Source: Pseudomonadota bacterium
GTDB taxonomy: Bacteria; Myxococcota_A; Polyangia; GCA-2747355
Assembly: GCA_016702545.1 (NCBI GenBank)
Contig: JADJDT010000029.1
Span: 1 to 64,000 of the forward strand
Reading direction: 5' to 3'
DNA: 64,000 nt
The position numbers and the translations under genes are program-made. The notes below the pieces were generated by a model that saw only the letters and a program-made list of their open reading frames with translations, ran no database searches and was not told the DNA's origin. Below are positions 31,839-44,064 of the stretch, in pieces; positions within the stretch are counted from its first letter, which is position 1, and each line of letters opens with the position of its first letter.

Positions 31839-32528
31839 ATGACGCTGCTGATTATGCTGACGATTGTCTTGGCGCTGTCCGGGCTGGCGATGCATGGTCT
31901 GACGCGGCGCTACCTCTCACCGGCGGGGCAGACGCAACACCTACGCGAGAGCAAGGGCCGCCCGATCAGCGAGGCGCAGTTCCAGCGCTACGCGCGGATC
32001 AACTCCGTGCTGTCGTTGGCCTTGGTCTACGGCCCCGCCTGGGCGCTCCAGGGGATCGTGCTGCGCAGCGGGCCGGTGTCGCCGTGGCGCGTGATCGTCG
32101 AGGGCGTGGCCGTGCTGCTGGTCTACGACTTCGGCTACTACCTGGTGCACCGCTACCCCTTCCACGAGTGGCGCCTCCTGCGCGCCGTCCACGCCGTCCA
32201 CCACACGATCAAGAACCCCAACGCGCGGGATAGCCTCTATCAGCACCCGCTGGAGAACTTCCTCGGGCTGGCGCTCTTCTGGCTGACGTGGGTGGTCGTG
32301 GCGGCGGTCGCCGGGCCGCTGAGCATCTATTCCTTCGGCTGGACCTTCCTGGTCTACTCGCTGATCAACGTGATGAACCACGCGGGTCTGCGCTTCCAGA
32401 CCTTCCCGCTGACGGCGCTGAACTACTTCGGCACGCGCCACTACAAGCACCACACCAGCATGAAGTCGAAGAGCTACGGCTCGATCGTGCCCTTCTATGA
32501 CTGGATCTTCCGCACCGAAGAGGCCTGA
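31839..32528 (+). CDS. Sterol desaturase / fatty acid hydroxylase family protein
   Basis: A 229-residue integral membrane di-iron oxygenase-type protein. Helices at about 1-20, 50-70, 80-100 and 130-170 frame the histidine boxes: HRYPFHEW, the HxxHH box HAVHHT and the second HxxHH box HYKHHT; NVMNHAGLRF lies between them. These ligate the diiron centre in the fatty acid hydroxylase superfamily, which acts on sterols, carotenoids or alkyl lipids at the membrane. The substrate cannot be told. It is divergent from the histidine kinase gene, with paired inverted repeats between them, and converges on the VIT-domain gene. Confidence 0.9.
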   Translation: MTLLIMLTIVLALSGLAMHGLTRRYLSPAGQTQHLRESKGRPISEAQFQRYARINSVLSLALVYGPAWALQGIVLRSGPVSPWRVIVEGVAVLLVYDFGYYLVHRYPFHEWRLLRAVHAVHHTIKNPNARDSLYQHPLENFLGLALFWLTWVVVAAVAGPLSIYSFGWTFLVYSLINVMNHAGLRFQTFPLTALNYFGTRHYKHHTSMKSKSYGSIVPFYDWIFRTEEA

Positions 32529-32537
32529 GCGTGCCCC

Positions 32538-35500
32538 TCAGCGTGTCAGGGCTGCGCTAGTCACCACCCGCCCCAGGTCGACATAGGCGTGGTCGTTCAT
32601 TACGACGAAGGGGCGCGTGTCGTAAGTGAGGTGACCGTGGCCGTCGTGGCGGATCACCTCGAGTCGGCCCAAGCCGTAGCCCATCGGACCGCGGCTGTAG
32701 TAGTGCGCCGACAGTCGGTAGGGTGCGGCGCGCGGGGTGCCACGGATGGTGAAGCACTCGGGGCCGTAGCCGGTGGTGACGTCGGCGTAGAGCTCGCCGC
32801 CGGAGGCGAGCTGCCGCTGGCCGTAGTAGGCGTGGCCGCCGCGAGCGTCGCGAATGTGGAAGTCGACGTCGTTGGCATCCGTCTCCCAGGTCAAGACGAA
32901 GCGTAGCGAGGGTGCGCGCTCGGCGGCGCCCCCGTCGCGCTGCAGGCGCTCGCGGATCGCCGCGGCCTCGGTGGGGCGCTGGCGGATCCAGGCCGCCGCG
33001 GCGAGGCCGAGGTCCTCGCGCAGAATCACGTCGGAGCCGGCGAAGCGGCCGGCGGGATAGCTCAGGCGCAGCGCCTGCTCGAGCACCTCGAAGGCCTGCT
33101 GCGCGCGCCCCTGCTTCAGCAGCGCCAGGGCGTAGAGATGGTGGCTCGACGGGTGATCGGGGCGGTCCGCGGCGGCCTTCTGTAGCGTGTCCATGGCGAG
33201 GGCCAGCGCCTCGCGCGTGCCGAGCGCTTCGAGCTGGCCGGCAACGAAGCGCCGCAGATCGGCCCGGGAGGGGAAGAGATCGATGATCGAGCCGAAGACG
33301 CGGGCGGCCTCGTCGCGCCGTCCGCTCGCCGTCAGCGCGCGTCCGAGGGCGACGATCGCCAGCAGCTCTCCGGGCTCGCGGTGGCGCCAGCCCAGCGCGC
33401 GCCGCAGCGCCGCTTCGCGCTGGCCGGCCGTGATCAGTCGCACGACCTCGGCGAGCTCGCCCGTCAGGGCCGGGGGCCCCTCGGCCTTCTTCGCCGCGAC
33501 GGCGGCGACCCGGCGGGGCGCTGGGCGCGCGCTTGCGACCTGTGCCACCACCGTGCCGGCCGGGCGATCCTCGCGGGCCAGCCGATCACGCCGGGCCGGT
33601 GCCTCGCGTGCGTCGTCGCGCTCCGCCGCGGCCTCCTCCAGTCGTGAGGCGGCAGGCGCGGGCGCGGAGGCGACGGGCTCGCGCGCAGGCGTTCGGGGCG
33701 CCGGCGTGGACGGTGCGGGCCGTGCGGCGCGTGCGCCCAGCTCCGCCTGTTGGCGCTCGGTCTGACCACGGGCGCGTCGTTGCTCGGGCGCCGGGGCCCC
33801 GCCGGCGCTGTCCGCGGCGGGCGCGCCCCCAGGCGCCGAGGCGTTGGCGAGCGTGGCGCTCCGTCCGTCCTGGCCCTCTCCTCCGGTCGGAGCACCCCCG
33901 CGACCCTTGGCGAGCGGGAGGTCGGCGGGGGGCAGCGCCACGCCACTGCGGGCCACGACCTCGAGGCCCTGGAGGCCGACCGTCAGGATGTCGGCCAGTG
34001 CGCGCCGATCGATGTTGAAGCGCGCGTAGTCGGCCTCGGTCTCCAGCACCAGCAGCGCGGTGGCGTCGCAGAGCACGCGAGAGCGCGTCGAGAGCGCGAT
34101 CATCTGCTGTTGCAGGGCGGCGCGTAGATCCGTGTCGCCGGCAGCCAGCGTGTCCCGTTGGTGCGCTAGCCGCGCCAGGCGCGCCTTGACCCAGGCGCGC
34201 TCGAGCAGCGGCCGCTCGGCGCTGATCAACTGCCTGCCCTTGGCCTCGGCGGCGACCACCGCCCCGTCGACCTTGACCTGGAGGCTTTGCCCGGCCGGGA
34301 GGTCGGCGTAGATCAGGACCTCGTCGCCAGGCTGCACGCCCTCGAGCACCGTGGGCCAGCTCCAGCGGGCGCCCGGTACCTCGACCTTGAGGCCCGAGCG
34401 GGCTGCCAGCCAGAGGCGACGGGCGGCCTCGCCCGCGCTCGTCTCCGCGTCGAGCACGATCCCGGGCCGGGGCAGGCCGGCGGTGGCGAGCGCCGTCAGG
34501 CGCGCGTCATCGCGGATGCCCCCGCTGGCCAGCACGTCGAGGCGCTTGATGCCCACGGCCGCGAGCCCCCGCGTGTGGGCCCGCAGCGCGTCGCCCGCGG
34601 TCTCGCCGGCGGTCACCACACCGTCGCCGACGACGAGCAGGCGCTCGGCCTTGATCAGACCGCCGTTGCGCGCGAGCGTGGCGAGGCCAGTGAGTGCGCG
34701 ACCGAGGTCCGAGGCGCCCTCGGCCCGGCGCTGGAGCAGTTGTCTGGCGGCGGCGGGCCAGCCGCCGGCCCGTCCGCGGAAGAGCGGGCTGAGCTGCTGG
34801 TCGAAGGCCACCACCTGGAGCTCGAAATCCGCGCGCGCCCGTAGCGCCTCCACGACGGCGCCCAGGCGCTCGATCTCGGCGGCGAAGCCGAGCGCGCGCG
34901 AGGCGCTGGTGTCGAAGAGCACGACCAGCGCGTTGATCGGATCGCTGCCCAGGCGCTCAGCCAGCGGGGTGATGCGAGCCACGAGCTGGTCGGCATGACG
35001 CAGACCCAAGCGCCCCTCGGCTCCGCGCTGAGCCACGACGAGGTCGGTGTCGGGCCGCCAGTTGCGCTTTTGCACCTCGACCACCTGCTGCTCGACCAGC
35101 GCGCCACCGAGCGAGGAGGCCGGGCCCGCCGCGCGGTCGCGACGCGCCACCATCACGCGGACATCGACGCGCTCGATCGCGGGCAGACCGACGAGCGGCA
35201 GGCGATAGGGCTCATTGCGCCGCACGAGCTCCTGCGAGTAGGAGACGATCAGCTCCTTCTCGCCGCGGGCCGGGATCGGAAAGATGCGCGCGGCGAACTC
35301 GTTGCCGCCCTCGTTCTCGAGCAGCGCGGGGTCTTGCCGGCGGTGCAGGAAGTCCTCGTAGGCCTGGCGCGCGGCCTGCCGCTCGACGACCTCGCCTTCT
35401 TGCCAGGCGCCGCCGATCTTCATCGCGAAGCGGCTGATCGCGGCGCTGCTGGGCAGGGCGATGCGAAAGCGCCCCTCGAGCACGCGATCCTGCGGGTTGC

Positions 35501-35735
35501 GGAAGACCAGGTGCAGCTCGGTGAAGGCCAGCGGATCCTCGACCACGGCGCGAACGCCGTAGGAGACGAGCTCGAGGCCCGTACCGTCGCTGGCCGTCAG
35601 GCCGAGGGGCGGCGCGACCTCGCGCGCGATCATCGCCGCGGCGTGGACCGCCGGTCGCGGTAGGCCCTCGCCCGCGAGCACGAGCAGGGCACAGAGGGGC
35701 AGCAGCAGGGGTCGGGAGCGGTGGGTCGGGTGCAT
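32538..35735 (-). CDS. VIT/vWA-domain exported protein with TPR-like and DUF2135-like C-terminus
   Basis: A 1065-residue exported protein. After a signal peptide (1-32) comes a VIT domain (about 40-170: LHLVFRNPQDRVLEGRFRI, RQAARQAYEDFLHR). A vWA-like domain around 260-420 has the MIDAS-type start VVLFDTSAS. A long Ala/Arg/Pro-rich linker (about 620-770) is followed by a helical repeat region (about 780-930, HPSSHHLYALALLKQGRAQQ) resembling TPR. The end is a beta domain with FVLTWETDANDVDFHIRD, the pattern of DUF2135/YfaP-like modules. This architecture is common in Myxococcota and is thought to mediate protein contacts; no enzyme activity is implied. Confidence 0.85.
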   Translation of the reverse strand: MHPTHRSRPLLLPLCALLVLAGEGLPRPAVHAAAMIAREVAPPLGLTASDGTGLELVSYGVRAVVEDPLAFTELHLVFRNPQDRVLEGRFRIALPSSAAISRFAMKIGGAWQEGEVVERQAARQAYEDFLHRRQDPALLENEGGNEFAARIFPIPARGEKELIVSYSQELVRRNEPYRLPLVGLPAIERVDVRVMVARRDRAAGPASSLGGALVEQQVVEVQKRNWRPDTDLVVAQRGAEGRLGLRHADQLVARITPLAERLGSDPINALVVLFDTSASRALGFAAEIERLGAVVEALRARADFELQVVAFDQQLSPLFRGRAGGWPAAARQLLQRRAEGASDLGRALTGLATLARNGGLIKAERLLVVGDGVVTAGETAGDALRAHTRGLAAVGIKRLDVLASGGIRDDARLTALATAGLPRPGIVLDAETSAGEAARRLWLAARSGLKVEVPGARWSWPTVLEGVQPGDEVLIYADLPAGQSLQVKVDGAVVAAEAKGRQLISAERPLLERAWVKARLARLAHQRDTLAAGDTDLRAALQQQMIALSTRSRVLCDATALLVLETEADYARFNIDRRALADILTVGLQGLEVVARSGVALPPADLPLAKGRGGAPTGGEGQDGRSATLANASAPGGAPAADSAGGAPAPEQRRARGQTERQQAELGARAARPAPSTPAPRTPAREPVASAPAPAASRLEEAAAERDDAREAPARRDRLAREDRPAGTVVAQVASARPAPRRVAAVAAKKAEGPPALTGELAEVVRLITAGQREAALRRALGWRHREPGELLAIVALGRALTASGRRDEAARVFGSIIDLFPSRADLRRFVAGQLEALGTREALALAMDTLQKAAADRPDHPSSHHLYALALLKQGRAQQAFEVLEQALRLSYPAGRFAGSDVILREDLGLAAAAWIRQRPTEAAAIRERLQRDGGAAERAPSLRFVLTWETDANDVDFHIRDARGGHAYYGQRQLASGGELYADVTTGYGPECFTIRGTPRAAPYRLSAHYYSRGPMGYGLGRLEVIRHDGHGHLTYDTRPFVVMNDHAYVDLGRVVTSAALTR

Positions 35736-35765
35736 TGGGTCTCTCCGCCTAGGTTCTCTCTCGGT

Positions 35766-35799
35766 TTCGGGTCGATCACGGCTTCGGGTCGATCACGGC
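35766..35799 (+). repeat. Tandem 17-bp direct repeat in divergent intergenic region
   Basis: TTCGGGTCGATCACGGC occurs twice head to tail at 35766-35782 and 35783-35799, between the divergent VIT gene and the kinase-PilZ-Hsp70 gene. A looser related sequence, CTACGGTCGATGAC, follows. This is a possible regulator site for one or both genes. Confidence 0.6.
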
Positions 35800-35945
35800 C
35801 GCCGTGGGCCGGCCCTGGCTTCAACGCGCGGCCCCTGCCGGGCGATCTACGGTCGATGACAAAGAGGGGGCCGCGCCGATGATACCCTGGCCGCCACAGC
35901 GAAACGGAGCGGGGTTGCATTATTTCGGGTAAAGTTTCGGCCGAA

Positions 35946-38642
<2,697 letters not shown>

Positions 38643-38854
38643 CGCATCCCATGGGGCTTAGGAGCCGCCCTATTGATTCGCCAAGAGCTTCGTTCCGGCG
38701 CAAGCAGCGAAGGGAATGGGATGCCATGGCGGGCGGAGACCGGGCGTACCGCCTGCGGCGCGGTCGGGCTGCCAGCCCTCGCCTTGGCGCTTGGGCGCCG
38801 ACGCCGCTAGCGCATCGAGTAAGGGCCTCTGGCAGGACCTTTCGCTGAGTCATA

Positions 38855-38923
38855 CCTCTGATGCATCATGGACCTGGCCTCTGATGCATCATGAAGGAGG
38901 CCTCTGATGCATCATGAAGCAGG
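38855..38923 (+). repeat. Three 23-bp direct repeats (iteron-like)
   Basis: CCTCTGATGCATCATG starts at exactly 38855, 38878 and 38901, each followed by seven bases ending in GG, so the period is 23 bp. Each unit contains the 10-bp palindrome TGATGCATCA. They lie 32 bases upstream of the lipoprotein gene at 38955 and downstream of the kinase-PilZ-Hsp70 gene. The other part of this 312-base gap (38643-38854) shows nothing else recognisable. A cooperative binding site for a regulator is likely. Confidence 0.8.
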
Positions 38924-38954
38924 CGCCCGGTAGAACCGCCGTGGAGCAATCGGC

Positions 38955-39704
38955 ATGTCGCGTAGCTTTACATCGACCTCGGACCGCCTGGCCTGGAGCC
39001 GGGCTCGGCTCTTAGCTCTGATCGTTCTCGTTGGGGGTTGGGGTTGTGGCAGCGCGGTCGAGACGAGCGTCGTGATCGAGCGCACGACCTCGACGGCGTG
39101 CAAGGCGACGGTCGACGGGCAAGCTCGGCCGATGAATGCCTGGGTTGTGGAGGTCTATCCGGCGCTCGCTAGCGGGAGCGGCGGGGAGCCATCGTGCTTG
39201 GGCATCAACCAACGGCTCTGCGCTCTGGCCGTCCGGCGTTGCAGCTGCCGGGACGCGCTGCCTCCCAGCCCCGAGGGTCTGCGCGCCGCGCTTTCAGGCA
39301 CCCGCCTGCCCGATCTCGACTCGGGGCACTACTGCGTGCGCGTGCTCGCGCTGGAGCTGACCGGCCAGCCCGTCGGGCCCCTCAGCGACAGCGATCGAAT
39401 CTGCGACTGCAAGGACGCTGATTTGAATTTGCTCGCGACCGTCCTGGCCGGCGCGGAGGGGGCCTGGCAGCTGTCACGGATGCCACTTCCCGGAGGCCCT
39501 GGCCTACCTGCCTTGCCCCGGACCTGGGACCAGACACGGTCGATCCTGCGAGGGTGCGCCATGTCGCCCACGCCCGCGGTCTTGAACGAGGGTGGGCAAC
39601 ACAGGCTCGACCTGCACTGCCTGGATGACGTGCCGGCCGATGCCAGTGCGTCGCCGCCTGTCGGTGCCAACAAGGCAGCCCTCTGGCGCTGTCTTGGCAG
39701 CTAA
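38955..39704 (+). CDS. Lipoprotein of unknown function
   Basis: A 249-residue Cys-containing lipoprotein. An N-terminal Arg-containing stretch and hydrophobic segment (LLALIVLVGGWGCGS) end in a lipobox-like cysteine. The mature part has several paired cysteines (CLGINQRLCALAVRRCSCR, later RICDCKDADL) that could form disulfides. No family is recognised. It follows three 23-bp direct repeats and is separated by one base from the next gene, so the two form an operon. Confidence 0.7.
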   Translation: MSRSFTSTSDRLAWSRARLLALIVLVGGWGCGSAVETSVVIERTTSTACKATVDGQARPMNAWVVEVYPALASGSGGEPSCLGINQRLCALAVRRCSCRDALPPSPEGLRAALSGTRLPDLDSGHYCVRVLALELTGQPVGPLSDSDRICDCKDADLNLLATVLAGAEGAWQLSRMPLPGGPGLPALPRTWDQTRSILRGCAMSPTPAVLNEGGQHRLDLHCLDDVPADASASPPVGANKAALWRCLGS

Positions 39705-39705
39705 C

Positions 39706-40836
39706 ATGTCGATGCATCCGCTGGGCGCTGCGCTCGTACTCACCCTGCTGCCGGCGTGGGCAGCGGCGGGCGAGGAAAGGGCCGATCCCGTTGGCGTGGT
39801 CGTGGCGATCGGTGACGTCGCGCTCGAACCACTCGTGACCGGCGCGCGAGCGCTCGGTCGCGCGATCTGGCGCGGGGAGCGCGTGCTGCCGCGTCTGGGA
39901 ACTCCGCGACGGGGCGGGGACCAAGCCATGAGCGGACTTCGCGAGGCCTACTTCGAGGCGGATTTCCTTCGTTGCCTGGGCATGCTGCAGCGCCCGGATC
40001 TCAGTTTCGAACGCTTCCTCGAGCGCGGCGCGGGCGCGTCGGCTAGCACGGCAGGTGTCTTCGCCGCGGGATGCGCCCACGGGGCGGACAATGTCGAGCT
40101 CGCGCGCCAACTGCTCGCGCGCCTGTTCAACCACGAGCTCGACGTCACGGCGACGCTTCGGCTGATGCGCCCCGATTTTCAACGACTGGCCGAGGAGGTG
40201 CGCCGGGGCTTCCGCACGCAGCGGCGCGTGACCTGGCTCGTTCGCACTGTTCCTGTCGCTGCCGAGGCCTCGGTCGACGGAGGCGTGCGGCGCTGCTCGC
40301 CCACACCCTGTTCGGTCGATGTGCTGCCGGGTCAGCATGTCGTCGTTCTGCGGCGCTTGGGCTACGCAGCCAGGGCCGTTTGGCACGATAGCAGCGCCGG
40401 GACGATCGTGAATGCGTCGCTGGACGAGGCCGCCCGCCCCGAGGCCACGGAGCAGCTCGTGGACGCCCTGGCGCGAGGCGCCGACCCGGGCCGTCCGGAG
40501 CTGGGAAGGCTTGCCGCGACAGCCTACGGAGCCTCGGTCGTGGTCCTCGCCTGGCGCGGCAAGCGAGCGGGCCACGCGGCGCTCTTCGATCGGCACGTCG
40601 GCCGCGTCGTGAGCCGGGTCTCGGTAGTCGATCCGAAGCGGACCTCGAGCGCGGCGAGCGCGGACAAAGCCGTTCGTGCGGCGATTGACGAGTGGCGCGG
40701 GAGTACCATGCCGCCGCCAGTGTACAAGCGACCGCTCTTCTGGGGAGCCGTAGTGGGTGCCGCGGCGGCCACCGGGACGATCGTCTATCTGCTGCTCCGA
40801 TCGGCCCAGCCCGAATACGAGATGGTCTTCCCGTAG
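39706..40836 (+). CDS. Exported PEGA-like protein with C-terminal membrane anchor
   Basis: A 376-residue protein with a signal peptide (ALVLTLLPAWAAAGEE), a central part of unknown fold, and a PEGA-like beta module near 180-235 (EASVDGGVRRCSPTPCSVDV followed by LPGQHVVVLRRLGY). A Rossmann-like or sensor-like region (AATAYGASVVVLAWRG) follows, and a membrane helix sits near the C-terminus (FWGAVVGAAAATGTIVYLLL). PEGA modules occur on surface and kinase-linked proteins of myxobacteria. ATG 39706 starts directly after the upstream TAA, showing translational coupling; the upstream in-frame ATG at 39592 is inside the preceding gene. Confidence 0.72.
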   Translation: MSMHPLGAALVLTLLPAWAAAGEERADPVGVVVAIGDVALEPLVTGARALGRAIWRGERVLPRLGTPRRGGDQAMSGLREAYFEADFLRCLGMLQRPDLSFERFLERGAGASASTAGVFAAGCAHGADNVELARQLLARLFNHELDVTATLRLMRPDFQRLAEEVRRGFRTQRRVTWLVRTVPVAAEASVDGGVRRCSPTPCSVDVLPGQHVVVLRRLGYAARAVWHDSSAGTIVNASLDEAARPEATEQLVDALARGADPGRPELGRLAATAYGASVVVLAWRGKRAGHAALFDRHVGRVVSRVSVVDPKRTSSAASADKAVRAAIDEWRGSTMPPPVYKRPLFWGAVVGAAAATGTIVYLLLRSAQPEYEMVFP

Positions 40837-41029
40837 CGACGGGCGAGGGGCGGTGTTGTGGCGCTCCAACGGCCAACGCAGCCCATGCGTAGGCCCTGAC
40901 CAACAGAGCAGCACGCGGGAAGACTGTTTTCTCTTGAGGAACCGGGGGGCCGCCTCCGGGCACGCGACGTGCATTCTCCTGCTTCCGTAACCAAACGGCC
41001 GCATCGGCCACTGGACAAGGAGGAGATCC

Positions 41030-41841
41030 ATGAGAGGTACACGTCGAATCGGGTCATGTGTTTTGATCGCGGCTTTCGCTGCCTGCGGCGGCGGAGAGCA
41101 AGATCCGAACACCCAGACGAATGCGCTGGTGGAGAAGGTCCTCGCCGAGCACTCTAATCCGCAGGCATGCGAGAAAGGCTACGAGGTTTGTGTGAGCGTC
41201 GCCGGGAAGGAGGCATGTGCGAAGTTCATCGAGATCTGCATAACCCGGGCAGGGAGCGTCGGTAGCGTCGACGCGTGCGCCCCGCCGCCCGCCGTGCCCG
41301 CCGGCCCGCCCCCAGCCGAGCCACTGTCGTGTGACGAGATGGCCGAGGAGTGCACGAAGAAGGGCGCCGAGAACTGCGCCGGTATGTTGGAGGCGTGCCA
41401 GAAGATCGAGACCTGCATACTCAGCCTGACGGAATGCGCCGAACCAAGGGACGCGAGGGTTTGCCACGAGGCGCTCGTGACGGCTGGCTGCATCGCCAAG
41501 CCTCCCGCGCTCGAGGTCCAGACGGGCACCCCGCCCTTCGGCATGCTTCCCCGGGATCTCCCGCGGCTTCCGCCCGTTGGGTGCGACGGTCACGCGGCAC
41601 CTCCGGTGCCGCCGGCTGCCAACCTTCCGGTCGATCGGCCTGCGCTCCCGGCCCGGTGCGGCGCTCCCGCGGCGCCTCCGCTACCACCGGCTGTGAAGCT
41701 TCCGGTCGATCGACCGGCGCCCCCGTCAGGTGCGGCAATCGCGCGACGCCTCCGGTGCCGCCGGCTGCGAAGCTTCCGGGCGATCCGCCCGCGCCGCCCG
41801 CGAATCCGCCCGCGCCGCCTGCGGGTCCGATTGTGTACTGA
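41030..41841 (+). pseudogene. Cys-rich lipoprotein with Pro-rich repeats, probable frameshift
   Basis: Predicted lipoprotein: signal ending IAAFAACGG, preceded by AAGGAGGAG. A Cys-rich middle (ACEKGYEVCVSVAGKEACAKF; SCDEMAEECTKKGAENC) suggests a disulfide-stabilised helical fold. The tail is made of Pro-rich units such as APPVPPAANLPVDRPALP that recur at the DNA level. The annotated frame loses the repeat near 41730, but a neighbouring frame continues it (ATPPVPPAAKLPGDPPAPP) and stops at 41841 after GPIVY, so a one-base loss there is likely; the uncorrected frame ends at 41893 in Arg-rich nonsense. Function unknown. Confidence 0.65.
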
Positions 41842-41911
41842 CGTCGTCTTTGCGAACGCTTCTCGGCCGCCAGCTAGTGGCCCAAGGAGCTGACGTGTTA
41901 AGCAGAGATAG

Positions 41912-43209
41912 ATGAAGACGCATGCGCAGCCCGCCCGCGGCCACGCTATCCGCAAGGTGCGCGTCAGGGTGCTGGAGGGCGCTGACGCTGGGGCGACGTG
42001 CGAGGCTCAGTCCCGCAAGGCGCTCGCAATCGGCAGCGCGCCCGACAACGATCTCGTCCTTCGGGATCCCAGCGTCAGCCGTTACCATCTCGAGCTCGGA
42101 CAAGCCCAAGACGGCATTCAGATCGTCGACCTGGGCAGCCGCAACGGCACCCACCTGCGCGAGCTGCGCATCGAGCGCGCGGTCGTTCCCCCTGGCACTC
42201 GCGTGCTTGTCGGTCGAACGCTGCTCGCCCTCGAAGATGGCGCCGCCGCCCGCAGCGATGAGGGCACGGGGCGGCGCCGGTGCCCGGGTTGATCGGCGTT
42301 AGCCCCGCGCTGGTCGAGATCGCGAGGTTGGTGCGCAAGCTCGCTCCGACGAGCGCTTCCGTGTTGATCCAGGGCGAGACGGGCACCGGCAAGGAGGTCG
42401 TCGCGCGTGCGGTCCACGAGCTTGGTGGCAACGCCGAGCGACCTTTCGTGGTGGTCGATTGTGGCTCGCTTCCGCCCACGCTGATCGCCTCGGAGCTGTT
42501 CGGTCACGAGCGCGGGGCCTTCACCGGTGCCGAAAGTCAACGCGCAGGTGCGTTCGAACGCGCCCACGGCGGGACGGTGTTTCTGGATGAGGTAGGCGAG
42601 CTGCCCCTCGATGTGCAGCCCGTGCTGCTGGGAGCGCTCGAGCGGCGGCGATTTCGCCGCCTGGGCGGTCGTCACGAAATCGAGGTTGACGTGCGTGTGC
42701 TCGCGGCGACGAACCGCGACCTGCGCGCCGAGGTCAACGCGGGCACCTTCCGCGCCGATCTGTACTACCGGCTCGCGGTGGCGAGGGTGGTCATCCCACC
42801 GCTGCGCGAGCGGCCCGAGGATATCGAGCCCTTGGTCGCTCACTTCGTGCAGCAGCTCACCGGCGCCCTGGATGGCGTCGGGTTCGGGTCTGCGGCCCTC
42901 GCGGCGATGAGCGCGCATCGCTGGAGCGGGAACGTTCGCGAGCTGCGGAACGTCGTCGAGGCAGCGCTGGCCGTCGGTACCTTGAAGCTCGAGCACGACG
43001 AGCTGGGGGCGCCCTTAGCCGCGGCCGAAGCGGCAACCGCGCTCGCGCCCTACCGGGAGGCACGTGCTGAAGCCCTCGCGCGCTTCGAACGCGGCTACCT
43101 TGGCGAGCTGATCAAGCAATGCGGAGGCAACGCGTCGCAGGCCGCGCGCCGAGCGGCGATGGATCGTCCTTATCTGCTGAACCTGCTGCGGCGCCACGGG
43201 CTGCGTTAG
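41912..43209 (+). pseudogene. FHA-domain sigma54 transcriptional activator, one frameshift
   Basis: FHA-AAA+-HTH enhancer-binding protein of about 430 residues. The FHA domain (about 15-105) has the phosphothreonine-binding pattern GSAPDNDLVLRDPSVSRYH and GSRNGT. The AAA+ domain has GETGTGKE, an intact sigma54 loop GAFTGA and FLDEVGELPL. The C-terminal Fis-type HTH is GGNASQAARRAAMDRPYLLNLL. The two parts are in different frames; adding one G to the run 42268-42271 joins GTG to AAPVPGLIGVSPAL. The FHA domain implies control by a Ser/Thr kinase, and the nearest candidates flank it (35946-38642 and 44061-45071). The TAG stop is provided by repeat element B. Confidence 0.88.
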
Positions 43210-43384
43210 CCCCAAAACAAGCGCGCTTCGGCGCGAGCCGTTTTGGGGCTAGACAGGCCGAAAGGCGAGCGTTATGGGGTGAAGTCGCGGGGATTCGCTC
43301 CCCGCGACGAGGGGGCTTTGCGAAAGCCCCCTGAGTCATATCTGGGCCCAAAACGAGCGCGGGACGCGCTTGTTTTGGGGCTAG
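43207..43384 (-). repeat. Palindromic repeat element, copy B
   Basis: A 178-bp element, close to identical to the reverse complement of copy A. The same four hairpins are present: CCCCAAAAC arms at both outer stems, GGGGGCTTT/AAAGCCCCC, and GTCGCGGGG/CCCCGCGAC. It fills the whole space between two convergent genes. Its left end TAG is the stop of the FHA activator and its right end CTAG gives the TAG stop of the PEGA gene on the other strand. Its position is what a bidirectional terminator would need. Confidence 0.85.
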
Positions 43385-44064
43385 CGCAGCACCCGCTGAG
43401 GATTCGATCGGGTGTGAAAGCCGTTGATCAGCACCGTCTGATCCACGAGCGGGCGACCGCTCTCCGCGTCCAGGACGACCAGGCGATGCTCGCCGGCCGG
43501 GAGCTCCTGTTCGAAGGGGGCATAACCCGAGGGCCGACCATCGATCAGCACGCGGGCCCCTGCCAGCTTCAGCCCGCCGACACGCAGCCATCCCCGGTCC
43601 GAGGGCTCAGGGACGGCACTGGAACGCGCCACGCGGAGCTCGCGACGTGCGGCGCGGCGACCGCGCGCCGTGTCCTCGCCGCGCTGTCCGCGCTGCCGCT
43701 CGGCTTCTGCCGGTAGCCTGCCGGTCGGTGGTGGTTGCGCCGCGCGGGTGGCCGCTCCGGTGACGACTGGGTTGGTCGCGATCGACGGCCTGGCGACCGG
43801 GAGCTCGGGCGTGGCTGTCCGCGGCACGCCAGCAGCAGGAGGCTTGCTCGGCTGTCTCTCGCGTCCCGGCGTTGCCCCTTCGAAGGTGGGGACGTGTGAC
43901 GTTTCGCGGCTCTCTCCGCGCCAGATCCAGGCCGCGGCCGCGGTGGCCCCGCCGAGCACCAAGGCGGCCAGTAGCGCGGGCCAGTGGCGACGCGTGCGAG
44001 GCGCGGATCGCGCCGTCGCCTCGCCCAGGTCTCGCGCTGGGGTGACCGCCAGACTCGGGATCAC
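43381..44064 (-). CDS. Membrane-anchored PEGA-domain protein, coupled to kinase
   Basis: A 227-residue protein with one membrane helix (PALLAALVLGGATAAAAWIW, about 28-50), a long Pro/Arg-rich spacer, and a C-terminal PEGA domain (about 155-225: GARVLIDGRPSGYAPFEQEL, PAGEHRLVVLD). GTG 44064 overlaps the TGA of the upstream kinase gene (GTGA). In related kinases (for example that at 61221-63437) kinase, helix and PEGA are one polypeptide, so this may be either a split version or a single gene broken by an indel at the junction. The PEGA part would be outside the cytoplasm. Confidence 0.7.
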   Translation of the reverse strand: MIPSLAVTPARDLGEATARSAPRTRRHWPALLAALVLGGATAAAAWIWRGESRETSHVPTFEGATPGRERQPSKPPAAGVPRTATPELPVARPSIATNPVVTGAATRAAQPPPTGRLPAEAERQRGQRGEDTARGRRAARRELRVARSSAVPEPSDRGWLRVGGLKLAGARVLIDGRPSGYAPFEQELPAGEHRLVVLDAESGRPLVDQTVLINGFHTRSNPQRVLR

